This document shows, piece after piece, positions 12,141 to 22,376 of a stretch of DNA of 64,000 nucleotides (position 1 is its first letter; every line of letters starts with the position of its first letter). The notes under the pieces were generated by a model. The model did not search any database. It had not been told where the DNA came from and saw only the letters and a list, made by a program, of their open reading frames with translations. The stretch covers positions 62,950,981-63,014,980 of the forward strand of contig NC_088715.1 in assembly GCF_963576615.1 (NCBI RefSeq), in the 5' to 3' direction. The translations under genes and the position numbers were made by a program. The stretch is from Watersipora subatra. Lineage: Eukaryota; Bryozoa; Gymnolaemata; Cheilostomatida; Watersiporidae.

Positions 12141-12417
12141 ATACACAAATACGCGGATATGCAGACACGCAAATACAGGAAAATTTTGAGAAATACATGT
12201 ATATACATGTGTATAAATTGTGTTTGATACACTCAGTGCATCTTGTATTTTTTAATTCTTGTGGAGAATAAAGGAAACCGGCAATTTCCCTTATACTATT
12301 GTATTTAAATAAAATTGCTAAAAAACCATGAGGTATCTCTAACCTGAAATAAGCATTAAAAAAGTAATATAATAATATTGATATAATTATAGTCGCTTAA
12401 AGGTAGAAGAACTATAG

Positions 12418-12620
12418 TAATAGTAACATTATGATAATAGTAATATAATAATAGTAATATAATAATAGTAATATAATAATAGTAATATAATAATAGTAAT
12501 ATAATAATAGTAATATAATAATAGTAATATAATAATAGTAATATAATAATAGTAATATAATAATAGTAATATAATAATAGTAATATAATAATAGCAATAT
12601 AATAATAGTAATATAATATT
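12418..12620. repeat. 14-bp AT minisatellite (AGTAATATAATAAT)
   Basis: About 14 near-perfect units. The Tyr/Ile-rich reading frame across it is a repeat artefact. Confidence 0.95.
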
Positions 12621-12699
12621 CGGCTATTAAAATCGACTTGCTATATATATATATATATAAAGTTACTGTCATTATTATCATCACAACCACTTTTGTTAA

Positions 12700-12792
12700 A
12701 ATTGCTATATTATTATATATTATTCTATATTATTATATATTATTATATATTATTATATATTATTATATATTATTATATATTATTATATTTAA
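12700..12792. repeat. 10-bp AT repeat (TATTATATAT)
   Basis: About eight units of a 10-bp period. Confidence 0.9.
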
Positions 12793-13104
12793 ACGTATGA
12801 AACTTTTTTATATAAAAAGTTTAGATTAAGAAAAAATTTTTCTCATAGTCTTTACGTATAAAATACCAAATATTTGACTAAAGGTACTAAAGACGCTATA
12901 TGCAGACATTCAGGTTCTAGTGAGATATTTTTACGCAGTAAAATACACAATAAAAAAACAAACATGTTGATATAAACAATATTTATGTGAGAGTCTTTGA
13001 ATTTACCAGGATTGTCATAATAGACACTAATGAAGTTATTACCAACAATTAGAATTTTATATTTATTTGTTTATAATTATTTCAAACTTGATTCAACTTA
13101 GACT

Positions 13105-14990
13105 TAGACTTTTTATTACCCTGTTATAGTGTCTGTGTGTAACTCAGACTGGAGAGGTAATGTTAGTTTATGTTTTCATAACTAGTAGCAATTCTACACA
13201 TGTGCTATGTTACTACTCACTCTACCACTCTACCTGCACTAGATAGACAGCGGTATGTTACGCTTGTAATTTATCTGTACCGTAAATGAATATTGGTTTT
13301 GAGCAGAATATTTTTTAACTCTTGCTTGTACCCTAGCTAGCCCTGATGTTTACAGTCGTAATGTTATGTTGTATCAAATTAGTTGTCTTTAAAACTTTCA
13401 CATAAGAATGACGTAAATGTTTGATTATGTGATGAAATATTTCATAATTCATATGAGGGTGTGCTAACAAATTATTATAATAATTTCTGCACTCAAAATG
13501 ACAAACACAAAATCGAGTGAGTCAGTATTGCTTTGGGTAATAGAGCGTGGGTTATAATCTCCGCTACAGCAAACACACATGTTTAGGTACATCTGCATAT
13601 GCACTGGACACTATTTAGTCATGCACAGAGTGAGAGCCCATTTGATAATAAGGAACAAAAGCAAATCACTAGATAATTTTGGGTTATCTCAAAAAGACTT
13701 GGTCAACGACAGTTAGCCAAAAACAAAAAACGTTTTTGCTAATTGTAGACAAATTTTGTAGGTGCCTGACTATTTTCTTTAACATTTTGTTTTTATTTAG
13801 TTATTTTGGTATGAAAATTCATTGCACACCGTTATTGATAGTCTGAATAAAAGTTTAGGTAAGTAATTGTTGCTGTTGTCTGTCACCTCTAGGAAATACT
13901 CTAAATCAAACAGTCAAAGGAATTCCATATGTTTATTAAATATTTCCCTAACATCATAGGGCATATAAAGTGACACATGTTCATAGTCCAGCAGTGTGCG
14001 ACTGTTGACCAAATGACATTATTCATCTAAAATATAGGACCTCAAAATTTACCAATGCCAAAATATAACTAATTTCTTTTTCAGCGAGTATTTTTAGCTC
14101 ATGTGTTTGATTTTATTGTGTCAGCTTGTCTTAGACTTTTTTTCAGATGCAAGTTTGTATAATTCTGAAGAATTTTAAATTGTGCACTTTTGCTGGTTGA
14201 GCTGATATCATCTGTGGCATGTAGTAGAACTGTATACAGATATTTTCAAACAACACCAACTGTCTGACAAGAGGGTGTCCATATCTTAGAGTTGATAGAT
14301 GATTGAATGGTGTGTGACATAACTGTTCTCAATGTAGTATTAAATATTGTATTTTATTTGCAAATTGGTAGCCCCACTTTAGATCTATGAAAATATATAG
14401 AAAATGTTAGCATTAACCTAAATTAACTTAACCTAAGTTAACTTAAATTAAATGTTAGCCTAACTTCATGCATTAGTGTAGTTTCATGTGCTTTCACCTG
14501 AATATTTTAAGCTTTTCTTAACTGTAATACTTGCCAGGCAACAATTTTGTAACATTTAGATGGGCTCTGAGAGCTGAGCTTGCTACCTTTAGTTTTTCTA
14601 ATATATATCATGCATACGCAATAAAAATGAGACATTGTATTTATATCGACACTTTACTAGTATTTCTAGTAAATGAACCTGATTCTTCTCACTGCCTCTT
14701 ATATAAATAGTTGTAGACTTCTCTTTACCAACCCTAACTTGGTATCAATATTGTGATGTAATGCTGAGTTCTGGTACAGTATGTTTCTAGTTGGACTTTG
14801 GACTTTGAGAGAAAAATCGTCATTCTTAGTTTGGTTAATAAAGTTAATTTGCCTTAAAATATGAAGAATTTTGTATTTACACAGCACTGCACTAGTTATC
14901 CTGCATTTTGTACACTGCTACAGGGTAAGATTTATTTGCTTGGTTTGAAACTGGTGGTGTACTATGGAGTCTCACAGCACTAGGGTTTAG
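13105..14990 (+). pseudogene. Partial, decayed duplicate of the M1AP-like locus
   Basis: Collinear similarity to four separated parts of the main locus: 545-950 (here 13,105-13,620), 4,565-4,715 (13,740-13,890), 5,383-5,860 (13,892-14,375) and 8,665-9,000 (14,600-14,990). The intervening DNA, including exon 1, exon 3 and exons 5-7, is absent. The exon 2 remnant ends at a GTAAGT donor (13,859) and has Lys (AAA, 13,849-13,851) where the main copy has TAG. The exon 4 remnant (about 14,228-14,315) has an in-frame TGA and further stops. It cannot make the protein. Confidence 0.75.
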
Positions 14991-16115
14991 TAAGAGCACC
15001 AACATTATTAATAACATTACCACAGTGCTATTGAAAACTGTAAATATGCTAAATTATTCAGCTGTCATTTTAGATAAATATGAATCATTAGAAATGACAT
15101 TACTTCCTGCTAGAACTGTTAAAGCCATATACTTTTGACTAATATTCACAGATCTTCCCAGATATTGAACTGCTGCTTGATCAGTCTAAAACATTCAAGC
15201 CTTAATTATTCCCAAATAGATGTATGTACTAGTAAATGTACAGATCCCAAAAGTTTGATTGAATAAAACCCGCAATTAGTTGTAATTTTTATACTTTATT
15301 TATTATTGTATCACACCTGTAGTCCTGCTTGCTGTTAAAAATAAAAACATCTTTAATTTTGTCACACAAGTTTAGCTTTGAGTATTTTCCCAACCCAACT
15401 TTTAACTCAGTGCTGATAAGAACTGTCAGCAATTCTGAGAACAACAGACAGGAAATGATTTAATATTTGTTAACAAGTGTTTATCACAATCCACTGTCAT
15501 AGGAGCTTGTCAATAGACATATATGTGTCAATAGAGTTTACAGAGTATTTTACACTGTAAACTAAAGCAAACAATTGAGCCAGGATTCTTTAAATCTGAG
15601 CGCTTAAATTTGCTTGGAGATAAACTGTTATACATAGTTATTGTTACATTCTATATATTAGAGTTATATATTGGCTTATGTATAATTGCGTGTACCATTA
15701 TTTCAATACTGTCCACTCTTTTATCTATAGTAATTATTTTATCATTCTTAAAGTTAATACAATTTGCAGCCATAGTTCTTCTGTTGTACCAAAGGCTGGT
15801 ACACACTATATGTCAGTACATCAGAGTTAATCTCTGACTACATCTATGATTGACTCTATTAACCTTGCTCATACTATGATATATTCACAAACCCATCTGA
15901 ACTTACATCAGCGAGTCATCCACGACATAGCATTCTCTTTATACCATGTGGTCACTGAATCGATAAAATGCTAGTCCCGCAGCGACTATCATAAAGAAAA
16001 ATGTAGATTTAGCAATTTGCGACAACCAATCACTATCGCCAAAGTGGAGCATATTGCAGGCTGTTGTGGATGTTCAGCAAAATACTGAGAAAGTTTGACA
16101 GCTGCAAAATTTTCC
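14991..16115. other. No gene recognised
   Basis: AT-rich sequence. One 75-codon hydrophobic frame (15,610-15,837, TTG start) has no family signature, and I treat it as chance. Confidence 0.5.
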
Positions 16116-16497
16116 AACATATTTGTCTCGACAATGCTATCTGTCTAAGATGCACATAGTCAAAGAATAATCTCCGAGAGGACAACCCTAACATATTTGT
16201 CTCGACAATGCTATCTGTCTAAGATGCACATAGTCAAAGAATAATCTCCGAGAGGACAACCCTAACATATTTGTCTCGACAATGCTATCTGTCTAAGATG
16301 CACGTAGTCAAAGAATAATCTCCGAGAGGACAACCCTAACATATTTGTCTCGACAATGCTATCTGTCTAAGATGCACATAGTCAAAGAATAATCTCCGAG
16401 AGGACAACCCTAACATATTTGTTTCGACAATGCTATCTGTCTAAGATGCACATAGTCAAAGAATAATCTCCAAGAGGACAACCCTAACATATTTCGA
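16116..16497. repeat. 74-bp tandem repeat, about five copies
   Basis: Copies start at 16,116, 16,190, 16,264, 16,338 and 16,412, plus a partial one. Each starts AACATATTTGTCTCGACAAT. Copies differ at only one or two positions (for example CACGTAG for CACATAG in the third), so the array is young. Confidence 0.97.
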
Positions 16498-17106
16498 TAC
16501 AGAGTGTGTCAGCTTTAAGTATCTATTTAAAATAACAACTTGATTATTGAAGTATGGTCTTCTCTTATTTATAGAAAGGCATTGGCTTGTTTTGTACACT
16601 TTAAGAGCCAATGTGTAATTTTGGTCTACCACAGTTGATTGCTAGAAATTAAATATGTTGTCAATCAATTCGTTATGCATAAAATATTATTTATGGTTAG
16701 TAATATTCATAAATAGAACAGAATGCACCAGTTATATTCCAGTTGCTAGGTAACTGTCGCCATAACAGCTCTTGCGTCCTAGATGGTTTGCGTAAACATT
16801 ACGTAAGCTGATGTGTATTATGTATGTTAATATTATGAGAATCTTAGCTGTTGTTGGTTATAGATCTCTACGAGATCTCACTCTTCGTCAGACTGCAATA
16901 TTAGTAACTGTCTTACTTTACTAACAAGAGCAAACAAAGATATTCCTAAAAAATGTGATATCAAAGCAAGTTATCACTTTGATAATATAATAGTGCAGCA
17001 TAAAAGTCATTTTAATTCTTCAAGAGTATATAGTAAATAATAATTAGCACCAGCTTTCTAAGATGGTGGCTAGTGAAGAAAAATCTTAACTGGTGAAACG
17101 TAGCTA

Positions 17107-17250
17107 ATCAACATAGAATAAAACCTGTGTTTGAACGCCACCTTTATTTGAACGTCACCTTTATTTGAACGCCACCTCTATTTGAGTACCATATTGGAGA
17201 AGGTTGAAAAATAGAGCGCCACCTTTTAATTGAACGCCACTTCTATTTGA
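17107..17250. repeat. Short tandem repeat TTTATTTGAACGCCACC
   Basis: Several 17-18-bp imperfect units with the core TTGAACGCCACCT. The same core reappears at about 19,162. It may be the end of a dispersed DNA transposon. Confidence 0.75.
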
Positions 17251-17564
17251 TTGCCACTATTTGACATTTTTGATCTTTGCAAGCCCAAAATAGCAAGTGG
17301 TTAGTAGAAAAGTGTCTACAATACCATACTAATAATGACTCAACTACATCAAGCACAATTAATTCGTTCTTTGTTTTTGTTCGTATCAAAGTCGGTTTTC
17401 GAACTCCAAAGCCTTACAGCTTTTTTTGTTAAAACTTTGAAAGCAGCACCATAGAAATAATTTATAACTGTATCAGGCTAATTATAGTAGTTCCTTGTTT
17501 AATGCGGTTTTCATACTTCGAAGTATGTGAAAAATGGTTCAAACTTATGATGGGTACTAGCTGT

Positions 17565-17690
17565 GCCTCTGGGGTTGCCCGAGTAATAGAAAAGTCTTTG
17601 GACAGAAAATTGATTTGTATTTAACATATAACAACATTTGCCATTCTAACTTTCAAACTAAATATCATGAGAAAAGTGTTTTGTTTTTAT
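17565..17690 (+). repeat. Dispersed repeat segment (third copy)
   Basis: GTTGCCCGAGTAATAGAAAA and the following TTTGGACAGAAAATT-like sequence match the segments at about 10,800 and, reversed, 44,220-44,345. Confidence 0.7.
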
Positions 17691-17836
17691 AAACAATGAG
17701 AAGTAGTGAGAGTTTCTCGCTATTAGCCAGTTTAATAATGTGAGCAAACAGCTTCTCGTGACGTTATGACCCGCGTCATACGCAAAGCAGTTAGGTATTT
17801 GTTCTTATATAATGACTTATATTGGCCAGCTAGCAA

Positions 17837-17965
17837 TTCAATTTCTGTAGTCTAGTGGGTAAGGCATCAAACTGGTGGGCGGCAGGGTCCGAGATCGAAT
17901 CTTCTTTGGTACAGAATAATCATTCCAAGATTTTAAGATCTATAGCCGGACAATCAATCCTACAT
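17837..17965 (+). repeat. tRNA-derived SINE-like unit
   Basis: Box-A-like TAGTCTAGTGGGTAAGG at about 17,850 and box-B-like GAGATCGAATC at about 17,892, followed by the family tail AAGATTTTAAGATCTATAG. This is the best tRNA-like head of this SINE set. Confidence 0.7.
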
Positions 17966-17983
17966 ACGACAAACTTCGAGAAA

Positions 17984-18292
17984 TATGTATAGATATATAT
18001 ATATAGAAATATGTATAGATATATATATAGAAATATGTATAGATATATATAGAAATATGTATAGATATATATATAGAAATATGTATAGATATATATAGAA
18101 TGTGTATAGATATATATATATAGAAATATGTATAGATATATATATATAGAAATATGTATAGATATATATATAGAAATATATATAGATATATATGTATAGA
18201 TATATATATAGAAATATGTATAGATATATATATAGAAATATGTATAGATATATATATAGAAATATGTATAGATATATATATATAGAAATATT
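17984..18292. repeat. 20-24-bp minisatellite (AGAAATATGTATAGATATAT)
   Basis: About 14 units of slightly variable length. The open frames through it are low-complexity Tyr/Ile/Ser strings. From 18,300 to 19,160 I see no gene. Confidence 0.95.
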
Positions 18293-19189
18293 TGCGCACA
18301 TGCTGCTAAAAGTTTATCATTATTTGTGCAAAATTCAGAGCATAAAAGCTTTGCTCTGCTAAAACAATTCTTTGAACGCTTGTTTGAATGCTAATATCGA
18401 ATAGCTCAGCTGTGCAGAAAAAAATTTGAGGTCAGCAGCCACTGTAGAAGGTGCTGAACAGTCAGAAAAATATGGAAGGGCTCCAAACAAAAACAACAAT
18501 CCAAACATAACTGGCTGAGCAAATAATGCTAATATTTTTGTTTTAAAAATGTTCATTTTGGTTTTCAAATGTTAACTTTTGTTTCTGAATGTATTATAAA
18601 TATGGTTTGTTTATGCCACTCGCTGTCAACTACATATTTGTAGCATTTGATTTATTTTTATCACATAACTTATAAATTTGCAGATTTATAGCCTATTATC
18701 TGCAAGGATCATTGCAGTAATGTGAACTTTGCTTACAATAGATCGATGCTTGTAACTCCTCTCGATTTGCACATAAAAAGCCCATTATGGCAAACTGTCG
18801 CAAATATATCAATGGGTACAATGAGCTTTTATGCAACTCTGTTAAATATAATTTGATAAAGTGAAAATATACTTTCGAATTTAGAATGAAATACAAACTT
18901 AAAAGCTTCAACTAATTGCAACGCAGACTATAAGATCCTCGTAGGCTGATTGCTAGCAATACATATTAATTGGTAAAGACATGCATTAGCTTGCCCTTAT
19001 ATATTTATTTAAAGATCTATTTGGAAGCGACTTATCAAATTTTTCTACTCAAAGGCCTAAAAAGAGAGTCTTAAATGTAGGTGACATTCGAATCACTCGT
19101 GAAAAGGTTAAAATTGTCTTCTCGATATTCTGACATGGTGTTTGAAAAATACAATGATACCCTTTATTTGAACGCCACCTCTAATAGAA

Positions 19190-19299
19190 CATCTCTCCAA
19201 AGGATGTTGGTATATATATATATACCAACATATATATTATGCATATATATGTATTGTATAAATACATATATATAATAGACATATAATAGACATATATAT

Positions 19300-19332
<33 letters not shown>

Positions 19333-19335
19333 AAA
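19190..19335. repeat. AT microsatellite with a perfect 28-bp palindrome
   Basis: A perfect palindrome at 19,204-19,231 (half-site ATGTTGGTATATAT) leads into (TA)n. The tract ends exactly where the antisense LINE fragment begins. Confidence 0.9.
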
Positions 19336-20413
19336 TTGTTTCCTCACCCCGGATACCTCGTATGGGTGGTAAATTCTGCTCTAACTCGGGTCTCCTACCA
19401 GAGACCTGGGAGTTTGAGCATTCATCTCAAGATCTTAGCTGTTCCCAATAGCGCACTTTTCTGCAACTCACCTGAGTTGATTGTTGTTGGTATTTGGGCA
19501 AGCCACATTTTATGCGCTGGTGTTATTGCGCCCAGTGCCCCAATGACTACTGGGATTACGGTTGTTTTTACATTCCAGCATTTTTCAATTTCTTCTCCAA
19601 GAGGGAGATATTTTTCTACCTTTTCTTTTTCTTTGCTGGCTATATTGTAGTCATTGGATACTGCTATATCTATTATAGTAGCCCTCTTGTTCTCCTTGTC
19701 TACCACCACTATATCTGGTTGGTTTGCTAGGACATGCTTGTCAGTTTGGATGTAGAAGTCCCAGAGGATCTTAGCGCGGTCATTTTCATTGACCTTACCA
19801 GGAGCTTCCCACCATTGTTGTGGTTTATTAAGGCCATACTCATCACATAGACTTCTATACACAATACCTGCGACATGATTATGCCGCTCAGTGTATGCGT
19901 TCCCTGCTAGCTGTCTGCATCCACTGATGATGTGTTGGATGGTCTCAGGTGCATCTTTGCACAGTCTGCATCTAGGATCGTCTCTAGTGTGATAGATTTT
20001 CGTTTGGAGTTGCCTTGTTGGGAGCACTTGCTCCTGGGCTGCCATGATTAGCGACTCTGTATTGGCCGTTAGGCTTCCTTTGTTCAGCCACATATATGTC
20101 TGGTGAAGATCGCCAACCTTAGATATTTGTTGGTGGTAAGCACCATGAAGAGGTTTCGTATGCCAGTCAATTTCCTCATCATCAGGGCGTAGGTCCGTTG
20201 TGAGAGCAGCCGATTGAAATTCAGCTAGCAAATTATCTGAGATGGCCATGGAGGCTGCATATGCTTTGATGCTTTGCTCCTCCTCTTTCACTGTCTGCTG
20301 TACACTTTTGAGTCCCCTACCGCCATCTTTCCTATCAAGATACAATCTAATAGTATCAGATTTTGGGTGGAGTGCTCCATGCATGGTCAGCAGTTTACGA
20401 GTTGCTATATCTG

Positions 20414-20418
<5 letters not shown>
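19331..20418 (-). mobile_element. 5'-truncated REL-type LINE, copy 1
   Basis: On the minus strand this encodes the C-terminal part of the same protein as the element at 22.3-25.7 kb. It carries a CX2CX8HX4C zinc knuckle (CRLC...H...C) and a restriction-like endonuclease with QPDIVVVDK and ATIIDIAV, the catalytic-type Asp being present. The reading frame is open across the fragment. The 3' end (low coordinate) abuts (TA)n, and the truncated 5' end (about 20,418) abuts another (TA)n. The family matches the R2/R4/NeSL group of site-preferring LINEs. Confidence 0.85.

Positions 20419-20476
<58 letters not shown>
20415..20476. repeat. (TA)n microsatellite
   Basis: About 30 TA units at the truncated 5' edge of LINE copy 1. 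It is probably part of the target tract. Confidence 0.95.
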
Positions 20477-20481
<5 letters not shown>

Positions 20482-20714
20482 ATACATGTATATATACTAA
20501 AGTATATATAGTTACCGTATATATATATAATAATAGAAATATTAAGAATAATATAAATTTTCAGTAAAAGTGGTACAAATCTATTTTGTGCGTCTTCAGG
20601 CGCACTCTTCAGGCACGGTTTGACTAAAATGAAAAGCTGTACCGAAATGCTAGGAATGGGCTTCAATGGGAAAGCCAGTATATATATATATGTATATATA
20701 TATTTATTTATATA

Positions 20715-21806
20715 AGCTTCAGATTGTGCAGAGATGATGGGCTAGGCATAGTAGAAGGTTCAGCACATAATGCAGAATCTATGAAAAAAGATCTCTGTGC
20801 TATATTCAGCTCGTATGGACTAAAGATTACCATCAATGTTAATAAAAGAGTTGTAAACTTCCTTGATGTTACCCTCAACCTAGACAATGGTAAACACATG
20901 CCATACGTCAAACCCAATGAGAGACCAGTGTATGGCAACAAAGAATCCAACCACCCACCTGGCATAATCAGAAACATCCCAGCAAGCATAAATAAGAGGC
21001 TCTCTGCAATTTCATCTGATGCTGAATGCTTCAATAAAATAGCAAATATCTACCAAGAAGCACTAATCAAGAGTGGATATAGCCACCAACTAACATACCA
21101 AGAACATCTATCTACATCTGAAAACAGACAACGCAAACGGAGCAGGACGATTACATGGTACAACCCACCTTACAGCAGTAATGTCTATACTAACATCGGC
21201 AAACTCTTCATCCAACTAGTCAAGAAGGAATTTACGACAAGGCACCCACTACATAAAATATTCAACAGCAACAATATCAAAATTAGCTACAGTTGTATGA
21301 ACAATATAAGAGAGTCCATCAATGCTCACAACAAAATTATACTGACTGCCAACACCGCAAATGAAGACCGAACATGTGACTGTAGAAAAAGAGAAGAGTG
21401 CCCGATGAATAGAGAATGCCTGAAAACATCATTAATTTACCAGGCTACTATAAAAACCAACACCGATTCACCAGACCAAACATACATTGGACTAAACGAG
21501 AACACTTTCAAGACGCGATTCACTAACCATAAAGCTTCTTTCAACCACTTATCTAAGAGAAACTCTACTGAATTAAGCAAATATATGTGGTCACTAAAGG
21601 ACAATAATGCCAACTACTCAATATCATGGAAGACTGTACGACATGCTAAAGCATACAACACTATCTCCAACAAGTGTAACTTATGCTTATGGGAGAAATT
21701 CTTTATTATTTACAGACCATCACTAGGCACTCTTAATAAACGGAACGAGCTATTATCAACATGCAGTCATTCATCTAAGTTCTTGCTAAGTAATTGTATC
21801 ACTTAA
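20715..21806 (+). mobile_element. 5'-truncated Penelope-like element (RT end plus GIY-YIG endonuclease)
   Basis: A frame of about 360 codons starts inside the reverse transcriptase at the catalytic RDDGL motif. It continues through the thumb (RVVNFLDVTLNL, then a SNHPP segment typical of Penelope-like enzymes) and a Cys-rich segment (CDCRKREECPMNREC). It ends in a GIY-YIG endonuclease: LIY about residue 225, TYIGL about 240, then TFKTRFTNHKASF with the helix Arg, and NKCNLCLWEK with the catalytic Glu. The frame runs intact to TAA at about 21,806. Everything upstream of the catalytic motif is missing. Short TA tracts flank it at about 20,680-20,701 and 22,061-22,075. Confidence 0.9.
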
Positions 21807-22060
21807 CTATTTGGCTTTTGGCTTCTGTACACTCATCCAATTATCAGCTTATCTAACTCTGCATAACAGCATATTACTGATGCATGAAATTCATTTTAGA
21901 CATTTTATCTGAAGAGTGTGATACTTATTGTACCACATGAAACTATTAGTAATAAAATGTTTAACTTATAGAGTGAAGTTCCACTTATACGTATTTTATA
22001 ATTTAGCTCTGATTTATCATTGAGCGCTCTGTAACGAACTGTGCAACATCCACTTTCTGT
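21807..22060 (+). mobile_element. Probable 3' UTR of the Penelope-like element
   Basis: Follows the stop directly and contains TCTGAAGAGTGTG and AATAAAATG. It ends near a short (TA)n tract. The boundary is not certain. Confidence 0.45.
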
Positions 22061-22221
22061 ATATATATATATATATTGAAATGTATCCTACTTGGAACTA
22101 AAATCAGAGTGCTCAACATAGGATGGAGCAGTATAAATTGGAAAATTAAATAGTTCACTTATTTTTCAGCTACTGTCAGTTTCCTGCTGGCAATTTTTCA
22201 GGCTGTAAACTTCAACCATAT

Positions 22222-22227
<6 letters not shown>

Positions 22228-22295
<68 letters not shown>
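22228..22295. repeat. (TA)n microsatellite at the 5' edge of LINE copy 2
   Basis: A CACACA stretch runs into about 33 TA units ending at the tRNA-like head of the LINE. Confidence 0.95.
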
Positions 22296-22298
<3 letters not shown>

Positions 22299-22376
22299 AC
22301 AGATAGCGCAGTTGGTAAGGTATCGGGACCGTGATCATTAGGTCCTCGGTTCAAGCCCCAACAACTGCACTTTTCT
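22296..22376 (+). other. tRNA-like head (pol III-type A and B boxes)
   Basis: Box A TAGCGCAGTTGG (about 22,303) and box B GGTTCAAGCCC (about 22,349) lie at tRNA-like spacing, directly after (TA)n and directly before the LINE reading frame. It may be the LINE's own 5' UTR or a SINE that shares the insertion site. I see no perfect acceptor stem, so I do not call a tRNA gene. Confidence 0.55.

Noticed and set aside
12412..12829. Tyr/Ile-rich frames
   Set aside because: Translated AT microsatellites.
15610..15837. 75-codon membrane-like frame
   Set aside because: AT-rich DNA readily gives hydrophobic frames; TTG start and no splice context.
19422..20666. 414-codon minus-strand protein as a single gene
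   Set aside because: Its first 80 or so residues are translated (TA)n and unrelated DNA; only the C-terminal part is LINE sequence.
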